Source: Nemertoderma westbladi (lineage: Eukaryota; Xenacoelomorpha; Nemertodermatida; Nemertodermatidae). From it: a DNA stretch of 64,000 nucleotides. A program made the translations under genes and the position numbers. Position 1 is the stretch's first letter, and every line of letters starts with the position of its first letter. The notes under the pieces are model-generated. The model was not told the origin of the DNA. It saw nothing but the letters and a program-made list of their open reading frames with translations, and did not search any database. Shown here in pieces: positions 53,801 to 64,000 of the stretch. The stretch is from contig JAUCBJ010002546.1 in assembly GCA_032718475.1 (NCBI GenBank), forward strand, positions 17,176-81,175, written 5' to 3'.

Positions 53801-56479
53801 GCGGTCTGTGGGGCAGAAAGAGTAGATATTAGTGGGTAGAAAGAGTAGATATTAGCGGGAGCGGTCTGTGGGGCAGAAAGAGTAGATGTTAGCGGGGCGG
53901 TCTGTGGGGTAGAAAGAGTAGATGTTAGTGGGAGCGGTCTGTGGGGTAGAAAGAGTAGATATTAGTGGGAGCGGTCTGTGGGGCAGAAAGAGTAGATATT
54001 AGTGGGTAGAAAGAGTAGATGTTAGTGGGAGCGGTCTGTGGGTAGAAAGAGTAGATATTAGCGGGAGCGGTCTGTGGGTAGAAAGAGTAGATATTAGTGG
54101 GTAGAAAGAGTAGATGTTAGCGGGTAGAAAGAGTAGATATTAGTGGGAGCGGTCTGTGGGTAGAAAGAGTAGATATTAGTGGGTAGAAAGAGTAGATATT
54201 AGTGGGTAGAAAGAGTAGATGTTAGTGGGAGCGGTCTGTGGGTAGAAAGAGTAGATGTTAGCGGGAGCGGTCTGTGGGTAGAAAGAGTAGATATTAGTGG
54301 GTAGAAAGAGTAGATGTTAGCGGGTAGAAAGAGTAGATATTAGTGGGAGCGGTCTGTGGGTAGAAAGAGTAGATATTAGTGGGTAGAAAGAGTAGATGTT
54401 AGTGGGTAGAAAGAGTAGATATTAGTGGGAGCGGTCTGTGGGTAGAAAGAGTAGATGTTAGTGGGAGCGGTCTGTGGGGCAGAAAGAGTAGATATTAGTG
54501 GGAGCGGTCTGTGGGGCAGAAAGAGTAGATATTAGTGGGAGCGGTCTGTGGGGTAGAAAGAGTAGATGTTAGCGGGAGCGGTCTGTGGGGCAGAAAGAGT
54601 AGATATTAGTGGGTAGAAAGAGTAGATATTAGTGGGAGCGGTCTGTGGGTAGAAAGAGTAGATGTTAGTGGGTAGAAAGAGTAGATGTTAGCGGGAGCGG
54701 TCTGTGGGTAGAAAGAGTAGATATTAGTGGGAGCGGTCTGTGGGTAGAAAGAGTAGATATTAGTGGGTAGAAAGAGTAGATGTTAGCGGGAGCGGTCTAG
54801 TGGGGTAGAAAGAGTAGATATTAGTGGGAGCGGTCTGTGGGGTAGAAAGAGTAGATGTTAGCGGGAGCGGTCTGTGGGTAGAAAGAGTAGATATTAGTGG
54901 GTAGAAAGAGTAGATGTTAGTGGGAGCGGTCTGTGGGGCAGAAAGAGTAGATATTAGTGGGAGCGGTCTGTGGGGCAGAAAGAGTAGATATTAGTGGGAG
55001 CGGTCTGTGGGTAGAAAGAGTAGATGTTAGCGGGAGCGGTCTGTGGGTAGAAAGAGTAGATATTAGTGGGAGCGGTCTGTGGGTAGAAAGAGTAGATATT
55101 AGTGGGAGCGGTCTGTGGGTAGAAAGAGTAGATATTAGTGGGAGCGGTCTGTGGGGCAGAAAGAGTAGATATTAGTGGGAGCGGTCTGTGGGGTAGAAAG
55201 AGTAGATGTTAGCGGGAGCGGTCTGTGGGTAGAAAGAGTAGATATTAGGGGAGCGGTCTGTGGGTAGAAAGAGTAGATGTTAGCGGGAGCGGTCTGTGGG
55301 TAGAAAGAGTAGATATTAGTGGGAGCGGTCTGTGGGAGAAAGAGTAGATATTAGTCGGGTAGAAAGAGTAGATATTAGTGGGAGCGGTCTGTGGGTAGAA
55401 AGAGTAGATATTAGTGGGAGCGGTCTGTGGGTAGAAAGAGTAGATATTAGTGGGTAGAAAGAGTAGATATTAGTGGGAGCGGTCTGTGGGCAGAAAGAGT
55501 AGATATTAGTGGGAGCGGTCTGTGGGGCAGAAAGAGTAGATATTAGTGGGTAGAAAGAGTAGATGTTAGTGGGAGCGGTCTGTGGGTAGAAAGAGTAGAT
55601 GTTAGCGGGAGCGGTCTGTGGGTAGAAAGAGTAGATGTTAGTGGGTAGAAAGAGTAGATGTTAGTGGGAGCGGTCTGTGGGTAGAAAGAGTAGATGTTAG
55701 TGGGTAGAAAGAGTAGATGTTAGCGGGAGCGGTCTGTGGGTAGAAAGAGTAGATGTTAGTGGGTAGAAAGAGTAGATGTTAGTGGGAGCGGTCTGTGGGT
55801 AGAAAGAGTAGATATTAGTGGGAGCGGTCTGTGGGTAGAAAGAGTAGATGTTAGTGGGTAGAAAGAGTAGATGTTAGCGGGAGCGGTCTGTGGGTAGAAA
55901 GAGTAGATGTTAGTGGGTAGAAAGAGTAGATGTTAGTGGGAGCGGTCTGTGGGGCAGAAAGAGTAGATATTAGTGGGAGCGGTCTGTGGGGCAGAAAGAG
56001 TAGATATTAGTGGGAGCGGTCTGTGGGTAGAAAGAGTAGATGTTAGCGGGAGCGGTCTGTGGGTAGAAAGAGTAGATGTTAGCGGGAGCGGTCTGTGGGG
56101 CAGAAAGAGTAGATGTTAGCGGGAGCGGTCTGTGGGGCAGAAAGAGTAGATATTAGTGGGTAGAAAGAGTAGATGTTAGTGGGAGCGGTCTGTGGGTAGA
56201 AAGAGTAGATATTAGTGGGAGCGGTCTGTGGGTAGAAAGAGTAGATGTTAGTGGGAGCGGTCTGTGGGTAGAAAGAGTAGATGTTAGTGGGAGCGGTCTG
56301 TGGGCAGAAAGAGTAGATATTACGTGGGTAGAAAGAGTAGATGTTAGTGGGAGCGGTCTGTGGGTAGAAAGAGTAGATGTTAGCGGGAGCGGTCTGTGGG
56401 GCAGAAAGAGTAGATATTAGTGGGAGCGGTCTGTGGGTAGAAAGAGTAGATGTTAGCGGGAGCGGTCTGTGGGGCAGAA

Positions 56480-59400
56480 AGAGTAGATATTAGTGGGTAG
56501 AAAGAGTAGATGTTAGTGGGAGCGGTCTGTGGGTAGAAAGAGTAGATGTTAGCGGGAGCGGTCTGTGGGTAGAAAGAGTAGATGTTAGTGGGAGCGGTCT
56601 GTGGGTAGAAAGAGTAGATATTAGTGGGAGCGGTCTGTGGGTAGAAAGAGTAGATATTAGTGGGTAGAAAGAGGAGATGTTAGTGGGAGCGGTCTGTGGG
56701 TAGAAAGAGTAGATGTTAGCGGGAGCGGTCTGTGGGTAGAAAGAGTAGATATTAGTGGGAGCGGTCTGTGGGGTAGAAAGAGTAGATGTTAGCGGGAGCG
56801 GTCTGTGGGGCAGAAAGAGTAGATATTAGTGGGAGCGGTCTGTGGGGCAGAAAGAGTAGATATTAGTGGGAGCGGTCTGTGGGGCAGAAAGAGTAGATAT
56901 TAGTGGGAGCGGTCTGTGGGGCAGAAAGAGTAGATATTAGTGGGAGCGGTCTGTGGGTAGAAAGAGTAGATGTTAGCGGGAGCGGTCTGTGGGTAGAAAG
57001 AGTAGATATTAGTGGGTAGAAAGAGGAGATGTTAGTGGGAGCGGTCTGTGGGTAGAAAGAGTAGATGTTAGCGGGAGCGGTCTGTGGGTAGAAAGAGTAG
57101 ATATTAGTGGGAGCGGTCTGTGGGGCAGAAAGAGTAGATGTTAGTGGGAGCGGTCTGTGGGGTAGAAAGAGTAGATGTTAGCGGGAGCGGTCTGTGGGGC
57201 AGAAAGAGTAGATATTAGTGGGAGCGGTCTGTGGGGCAGAAAGAGTAGATATTAGTGGGAGCGGTCTGTGGGGCAGAAAGAGTAGATATTAGTGGGAGCG
57301 GTCTGTGGGGCAGAAAGAGTAGATATTAGTGGGTAGAAAGAGTAGATGTTAGCGGGAGCGGTCTGTGGGTAGAAAGAGTAGATATTAGTGGGAGCGGTCT
57401 GTGGGGCAGAAAGAGTAGATATTAGTGGGTAGAAAGAGTAGATATTAGTGGGAGCGGTCTGTGGGTAGAAAGAGTAGATGTTAGCGGGAGCGGTCTGTGG
57501 GTAGAAAGAGTAGATATTAGTGGGTAGAAAGAGGAGATGTTAGTGGGAGCGGTCTGTGGGTAGAAAGAGTAGATGTTAGCGGGAGCGGTCTGTGGGTAGA
57601 AAGAGTAGATATTAGTGGGAGCGGTCTGTGGGGCAGAAAGAGTAGATGTTAGTGGGAGCGGTCTGTGGGGTAGAAAGAGTAGATGTTAGCGGGAGCGGTC
57701 TGTGGGGCAGAAAGAGTAGATATTAGTGGGAGCGGTCTGTGGGGCAGAAAGAGTAGATATTAGTGGGAGCGGTCTGTGGGGCAGAAAGAGTAGATATTAG
57801 TGGGAGCGGTCTGTGGGGCAGAAAGAGTAGATATTAGTGGGTAGAAAGAGTAGATGTTAGCGGGAGCGGTCTGTGGGTAGAAAGAGTAGATATTAGTGGG
57901 AGCGGTCTGTGGGGCAGAAAGAGTAGATATTAGTGGGTAGAAAGAGTAGATATTAGTGGGAGCGGTCTGTGGGTAGAAAGAGTAGATGTTAGCGGGAGCG
58001 GTCTGTGGGTAGAAAGAGTAGATATTAGTGGGTAGAAAGAGTAGATGTTAGCGGGAGCGGTCTGTGGGTAGAAAGAGTAGATGTTAGCGGGAGCGGTCTG
58101 TGGGTAGAAAGAGTAGATATCAGTGGGTGCGGTCTGTGGGGCAGAAAGAGTAGATATTAGTGGGTAGAAAGAGTAGATGTTAGCGGGAGCGGTCTGTGGG
58201 GCAGAAAGAGTAGATATTAGTGGGAGCGGTCTGTGGGGTAGAAAGAGTAGATATTAGTGGGTAGAAAGAGTAGATATTAGTGGGTAGAAAGAGTAGATGT
58301 TAGCGGGAGCGGTCTGTGGGGCAGAAAGAGTAGATATTAGTGGGTAGAAAGAGTAGATATTAGTGGGTAGAAAGAGTAGATATTAGTGGGAGCGGTCTGT
58401 GGGGCAGAAAGAGTAGATATTAGTGGGAGCGGTCTGTGGGGCAGAAAGAGTAGATATTAGTGGGAGCGGTCTGTGGGTAGAAAGAGTAGATATCAGTGGG
58501 AGCGGTCTGTGGGGCAGAAAGAGTAGATATTAGTGGGTAGAAAGAGTAGATATTAGTGGGAGCGGTCTGTGGGTAGAAAGAGTAGATATTAGTGGGAGCG
58601 GTCTGTGGGTAGAAAGAGTAGATATTAGTGGGTAGAAAGAGTAGATGTTAGCGGGAGCGGTCTGTGGGGCAGAAAGAGTAGATATTAGTGGGTAGAAAGA
58701 GTAGATATTAGTGGGAGCGGTCTGTGGGTAGAAAGAGTAGATATTAGTGGGAGCGGTCTGTGGGTAGAAAGAGTAGATATTAGTGGGTAGAAAGAGTAGA
58801 TATTAGTGGGAGCGGTCTGTGGGTAGAAAGAGTAGATATTAGTGGGTAGAAAGAGTAGATATTAGTGGGAGCGGTCTGTGGGTAGAAAGAGTAGATGTTA
58901 GCGGGAGCGGTCTGTGGGGCAGAAAGAGTAGATGTTAGCGGGAGCGGTCTGTGGGGCAGAAAGAGTAGATATTAGTGGGTAGAAAGAGTAGATATTAGTG
59001 GGAGCGGTCTGTGGGTAGAAAGAGTAGATATTAGTGGGTAGAAAGAGTAGATGTTAGCGGGAGCGGTCTGTGGGTAGAAAGAGTAGATGTTAGTGGGAGC
59101 GGTCTGTGGGTAGAAAGAGTAGATATTAGTGGGTAGAAAGAGTAGATATTAGTGGGAGCGGTCTGTGGGTAGAAAGAGTAGATATTAGTGGGAGCGGTCT
59201 GTGGGGCAGAAAGAGTAGATATTAGTGGGTAGAAAGAGTAGATATTAGTGGGAGCGGTCTGTGGGTAGAAAGAGTAGATATTAGTGGGTAGAAAGAGTAG
59301 ATGTTAGTGGGAGCGGTCTGTGGGTAGAAAGAGTAGATGTTAGCGGGAGCGGTCTGTGGGTAGAAAGAGTAGATGTTAGTGGGAGCGGTCTGTGGGTAGA

Positions 59401-62400
59401 AAGAGTAGATATTAGTGGGAGCGGTCTGTGGGTAGAAAGAGTAGATATTAGTGGGTAGAAAGAGGAGATGTTAGTGGGAGCGGTCTGTGGGTAGAAAGAG
59501 TAGATGTTAGCGGGAGCGGTCTGTGGGTAGAAAGAGTAGATATTAGTGGGAGCGGTCTGTGGGGTAGAAAGAGTAGATGTTAGCGGGAGCGGTCTGTGGG
59601 GCAGAAAGAGTAGATATTAGTGGGAGCGGTCTGTGGGGCAGAAAGAGTAGATATTAGTGGGAGCGGTCTGTGGGGCAGAAAGAGTAGATATTAGTGGGAG
59701 CGGTCTGTGGGGCAGAAAGAGTAGATATTAGTGGGAGCGGTCTGTGGGTAGAAAGAGTAGATGTTAGCGGGAGCGGTCTGTGGGTAGAAAGAGTAGATAT
59801 TAGTGGGTAGAAAGAGGAGATGTTAGTGGGAGCGGTCTGTGGGTAGAAAGAGTAGATGTTAGCGGGAGCGGTCTGTGGGTAGAAAGAGTAGATATTAGTG
59901 GGAGCGGTCTGTGGGGCAGAAAGAGTAGATGTTAGTGGGAGCGGTCTGTGGGGTAGAAAGAGTAGATGTTAGCGGGAGCGGTCTGTGGGGCAGAAAGAGT
60001 AGATATTAGTGGGAGCGGTCTGTGGGGCAGAAAGAGTAGATATTAGTGGGAGCGGTCTGTGGGGCAGAAAGAGTAGATATTAGTGGGAGCGGTCTGTGGG
60101 GCAGAAAGAGTAGATATTAGTGGGTAGAAAGAGTAGATGTTAGCGGGAGCGGTCTGTGGGTAGAAAGAGTAGATATTAGTGGGAGCGGTCTGTGGGGCAG
60201 AAAGAGTAGATATTAGTGGGTAGAAAGAGTAGATATTAGTGGGAGCGGTCTGTGGGTAGAAAGAGTAGATGTTAGCGGGAGCGGTCTGTGGGTAGAAAGA
60301 GTAGATATTAGTGGGTAGAAAGAGGAGATGTTAGTGGGAGCGGTCTGTGGGTAGAAAGAGTAGATGTTAGCGGGAGCGGTCTGTGGGTAGAAAGAGTAGA
60401 TATTAGTGGGAGCGGTCTGTGGGGCAGAAAGAGTAGATGTTAGTGGGAGCGGTCTGTGGGGTAGAAAGAGTAGATGTTAGCGGGAGCGGTCTGTGGGGCA
60501 GAAAGAGTAGATATTAGTGGGAGCGGTCTGTGGGGCAGAAAGAGTAGATATTAGTGGGAGCGGTCTGTGGGGCAGAAAGAGTAGATATTAGTGGGAGCGG
60601 TCTGTGGGGCAGAAAGAGTAGATATTAGTGGGTAGAAAGAGTAGATGTTAGCGGGAGCGGTCTGTGGGTAGAAAGAGTAGATATTAGTGGGAGCGGTCTG
60701 TGGGGCAGAAAGAGTAGATATTAGTGGGTAGAAAGAGTAGATATTAGTGGGAGCGGTCTGTGGGTAGAAAGAGTAGATGTTAGCGGGAGCGGTCTGTGGG
60801 TAGAAAGAGTAGATATTAGTGGGTAGAAAGAGTAGATGTTAGCGGGAGCGGTCTGTGGGTAGAAAGAGTAGATGTTAGCGGGAGCGGTCTGTGGGTAGAA
60901 AGAGTAGATATCAGTGGGTGCGGTCTGTGGGGCAGAAAGAGTAGATATTAGTGGGTAGAAAGAGTAGATGTTAGCGGGAGCGGTCTGTGGGGCAGAAAGA
61001 GTAGATATTAGTGGGAGCGGTCTGTGGGGTAGAAAGAGTAGATATTAGTGGGTAGAAAGAGTAGATATTAGTGGGTAGAAAGAGTAGATGTTAGCGGGAG
61101 CGGTCTGTGGGGCAGAAAGAGTAGATATTAGTGGGTAGAAAGAGTAGATATTAGTGGGTAGAAAGAGTAGATATTAGTGGGAGCGGTCTGTGGGGCAGAA
61201 AGAGTAGATATTAGTGGGAGCGGTCTGTGGGGCAGAAAGAGTAGATATTAGTGGGAGCGGTCTGTGGGTAGAAAGAGTAGATATCAGTGGGAGCGGTCTG
61301 TGGGGCAGAAAGAGTAGATATTAGTGGGTAGAAAGAGTAGATATTAGTGGGAGCGGTCTGTGGGTAGAAAGAGTAGATATTAGTGGGAGCGGTCTGTGGG
61401 TAGAAAGAGTAGATATTAGTGGGTAGAAAGAGTAGATGTTAGCGGGAGCGGTCTGTGGGGCAGAAAGAGTAGATATTAGTGGGTAGAAAGAGTAGATATT
61501 AGTGGGAGCGGTCTGTGGGTAGAAAGAGTAGATATTAGTGGGAGCGGTCTGTGGGTAGAAAGAGTAGATATTAGTGGGTAGAAAGAGTAGATATTAGTGG
61601 GAGCGGTCTGTGGGTAGAAAGAGTAGATATTAGTGGGTAGAAAGAGTAGATATTAGTGGGAGCGGTCTGTGGGTAGAAAGAGTAGATGTTAGCGGGAGCG
61701 GTCTGTGGGGCAGAAAGAGTAGATGTTAGCGGGAGCGGTCTGTGGGGCAGAAAGAGTAGATATTAGTGGGTAGAAAGAGTAGATATTAGTGGGAGCGGTC
61801 TGTGGGTAGAAAGAGTAGATATTAGTGGGTAGAAAGAGTAGATGTTAGCGGGAGCGGTCTGTGGGTAGAAAGAGTAGATGTTAGTGGGAGCGGTCTGTGG
61901 GTAGAAAGAGTAGATATTAGTGGGTAGAAAGAGTAGATATTAGTGGGAGCGGTCTGTGGGTAGAAAGAGTAGATATTAGTGGGAGCGGTCTGTGGGGCAG
62001 AAAGAGTAGATATTAGTGGGTAGAAAGAGTAGATATTAGTGGGAGCGGTCTGTGGGTAGAAAGAGTAGATATTAGTGGGTAGAAAGAGTAGATGTTAGTG
62101 GGAGCGGTCTGTGGGTAGAAAGAGTAGATGTTAGCGGGAGCGGTCTGTGGGTAGAAAGAGTAGATGTTAGTGGGAGCGGTCTGTGGGTAGAAAGAGTAGA
62201 TATTAGTGGGAGCGGTCTGTGGGTAGAAAGAGTAGATATTAGTGGGTAGAAAGAGTAGATGTTAGTGGGAGCGGTCTGTGGGTAGAAAGAGTAGATGTTA
62301 GCGGGAGCGGTCTGTGGGTAGAAAGAGTAGATATTAGTGGGAGCGGTCTGTGGGGTAGAAAGAGTAGATGTTAGTGGGAGCGGTCTGTGGGGCAGAAAGA

Positions 62401-64000
62401 GTAGATATTAGTGGGAGCGGTCTGTGGGGCAGAAAGAGTAGATATTAGTGGGAGCGGTCTGTGGGGCAGAAAGAGTAGATATTAGTGGGAGCGGTCTGTG
62501 GGGCAGAAAGAGTAGATATTAGTGGGAGCGGTCTGTGGGTAGAAAGAGTAGATGTTAGCGGGAGCGGTCTGTGGGTAGAAAGAGTAGATATTAGTGGGTA
62601 GAAAGAGTAGATGTTAGTGGGAGCGGTCTGTGGGTAGAAAGAGTAGATGTTAGCGGGAGCGGTCTGTGGGTAGAAAGAGTAGATATTAGTGGGAGCGGTC
62701 TGTGGGGCAGAAAGAGTAGATGTTAGTGGGAGCGGTCTGTGGGTAGAAAGAGTAGATGTTAGCGGGAGCGGTCTGTGGGGCAGAAAGAGTAGATATTAGT
62801 GGGAGCGGTCTGTGGGGCAGAAAGAGTAGATATTAGTGGGAGCGGTCTGTGGGGCAGAAAGAGTAGATATTAGTGGGAGCGGTCTGTGGGGCAGAAAGAG
62901 TAGATATTAGTGGGTAGAAAGAGTAGATGTTAGCGGGAGCGGTCTGTGGGGTAGAAAGAGTAGATATTAGTGGGAGCGGTCTGTGGGGCAGAAAGAGTAG
63001 ATATTAGTGGGTAGAAAGAGTAGATATTAGTGGGAGCGGTCTGTGGGTAGAAAGAGTAGATGTTAGCGGGAGCGGTCTGTGGGTAGAAAGAGTAGATATT
63101 AGTGGGTAGAAAGAGTAGATGTTAGTGGGAGCGGTCTGTGGGTAGAAAGAGTAGATGTTAGCGGGAGCGGTCTGTGGGGCAGAAAGAGTAGATATTAGTG
63201 GGAGCGGTCTGTGGGGCAGAAAGAGTAGATGTTAGTGGGAGCGGTCTGTGGGGTAGAAAGAGTAGATGTTAGCGGGAGCGGTCTGTGGGGCAGAAAGAGT
63301 AGATATTAGTGGGAGCGGTCTGTGGGGCAGAAAGAGTAGATATTAGTGGGAGCGGTCTGTGGGGCAGAAAGAGTAGATATTAGTGGGAGCGGTCTGTGGG
63401 GCAGAAAGAGTAGATATTAGTGGGTAGAAAGAGTAGATGTTAGCGGGAGCGGTCTGTGGGTAGAAAGAGTAGATATTAGTGGGAGCGGTCTGTGGGGCAG
63501 AAAGAGTAGATATTAGTGGGTAGAAAGAGTAGATATTAGTGGGAGCGGTCTGTGGGTAGAAAGAGTAGATGTTAGCGGGAGCGGTCTGTGGGTAGAAAGA
63601 GTAGATATTAGTGGGTAGAAAGAGTAGATGTTAGCGGGAGCGGTCTGTGGGTAGAAAGAGTAGATGTTAGCGGGAGCGGTCTGTGGGTAGAAAGAGTAGA
63701 TATCAGTGGGTGCGGTCTGTGGGGCAGAAAGAGTAGATATTAGTGGGTAGAAAGAGTAGATGTTAGCGGGAGCGGTCTGTGGGGCAGAAAGAGTAGATAT
63801 TAGTGGGAGCGGTCTGTGGGGTAGAAAGAGTAGATATTAGTGGGTAGAAAGAGTAGATATTAGTGGGTAGAAAGAGTAGATGTTAGCGGGAGCGGTCTGT
63901 GGGGCAGAAAGAGTAGATATTAGTGGGTAGAAAGAGTAGATATTAGTGGGTAGAAAGAGTAGATATTAGTGGGAGCGGTCTGTGGGGCAGAAAGAGTAGA
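56480..64000. repeat. 2.79-kb higher-order repeat, about 2.7 copies
   Basis: Rare GAGGAGATG variants at 56671, 57023 and 57531 recur at 59462, 59814 and 60322, each 2791 bp later. A CAGTGGGTGCGG marker at 58121 recurs at 60912 and 63704. The third copy is cut by the window end and has lost the GAGGAGATG variants (GAGTAGATG at the matching places). Confidence 0.85.

Larger units (their letters stand above)
18579..64000. repeat. Giant satellite array of 36-, 37- and 23-bp units
   Basis: More than 45 kb of uninterrupted tandem repeat, running off the right edge; by length it holds roughly 1300-1500 units. The 36-bp unit starts GGGAGCGGTCTGTGGG and continues TAGAAAGAGTAGATATTAGT. The 37-bp unit has GGGGCAG or GGGGTAG in place of GGGTAG. 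The 23-bp unit lacks the 13 bases between the two GGG runs. Variants GATATTAG/GATGTTAG and TTAGCGGG/TTAGTGGG are mixed throughout. The plus strand is strongly G-rich (16 G to 3 C in a 37-bp unit). Only one frame of the 36-bp unit is open (SGSGLWVERVDI), and 37- and 23-bp units break it constantly, so it is not coding. Possible roles such as heterochromatin or centromere are not shown by the sequence. Confidence 0.98.

Noticed and set aside
18579-64000. CRISPR array
   Set aside because: Units are directly adjacent with no unique spacers, and the context is eukaryotic.
18579-64000. Degenerate telomeric repeat (TTAGTGGG resembling TTAGGG)
   Set aside because: The motif occurs once per 23-37 bp unit inside a longer complex monomer, with no run of a 6-bp telomere repeat.

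Overview
The window is eukaryotic, most likely from an invertebrate animal. It has no operons or closely packed genes. Most of it is tandem-repeat DNA plus retrotransposons of the BEL/Pao, LINE and Ty3/Gypsy types, cut-and-paste transposon remnants and a tRNA-derived sequence, set in AT-rich single-copy DNA. The species cannot be named from the sequence. In both major satellites the variable sites are mainly CpG versus TpG/CpA, which suggests a genome with CpG methylation.

Layout. 1-1590: a 43-bp satellite (32 full copies, cut by the window edge) running into a short 42-bp array. 1659-1881: a small inverted-repeat element. 2223-2955: a 16-bp minisatellite. 2956-6223: decayed DNA holding a LINE reverse-transcriptase scrap (about 3783-3881) and a frameshifted BEL/Pao pol fragment (about 4020-5137). 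6232-7419: a non-autonomous DNA transposon with GGCACTA ends and a perfect 8-bp target duplication. 7461-7922: an unrecognised 153-codon open frame. 7923-10427: AT-rich DNA with several foldback elements and a strong G-quadruplex motif. 10428-16579: a complete, young Ty3/Gypsy-type LTR retrotransposon. Its two 262-bp LTRs differ at two sites. It carries gag-protease in one frame and RT, RNase H and a D,D35E integrase in another, and has a tRNA-like sequence with Pol III signals in its 3' non-coding part. 16580-17525: AT-rich DNA containing the inverted partner of the repeat family at 8256-8795. 17526-18518: an unrecognised lysine/glutamate-rich frame of about 330 codons without an initial ATG, probably a terminal exon or a gene remnant. 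18579-64000: one unbroken satellite of more than 45 kb that runs off the window.

The giant satellite is built from three interchangeable unit lengths (36, 37 and 23 bp). The 23-bp form equals the 36-bp form minus 13 bp lying between two GGG runs. Block-copying at many scales is visible: offsets of 97, 155, 200, 398, 494, 1240, 2430 and about 2791 bp. It encodes nothing convincing.

The only candidate cellular genes are the two unrecognised frames at 7461-7922 and 17526-18518. They are on the same strand and similarly AT-rich, and could be exons of one gene whose intron collected the LTR element and repeats; this is inference. The LTR element has damage in pol (an in-frame TGA and a gag/pol frame offset), so this copy is probably not autonomous despite its young LTRs.
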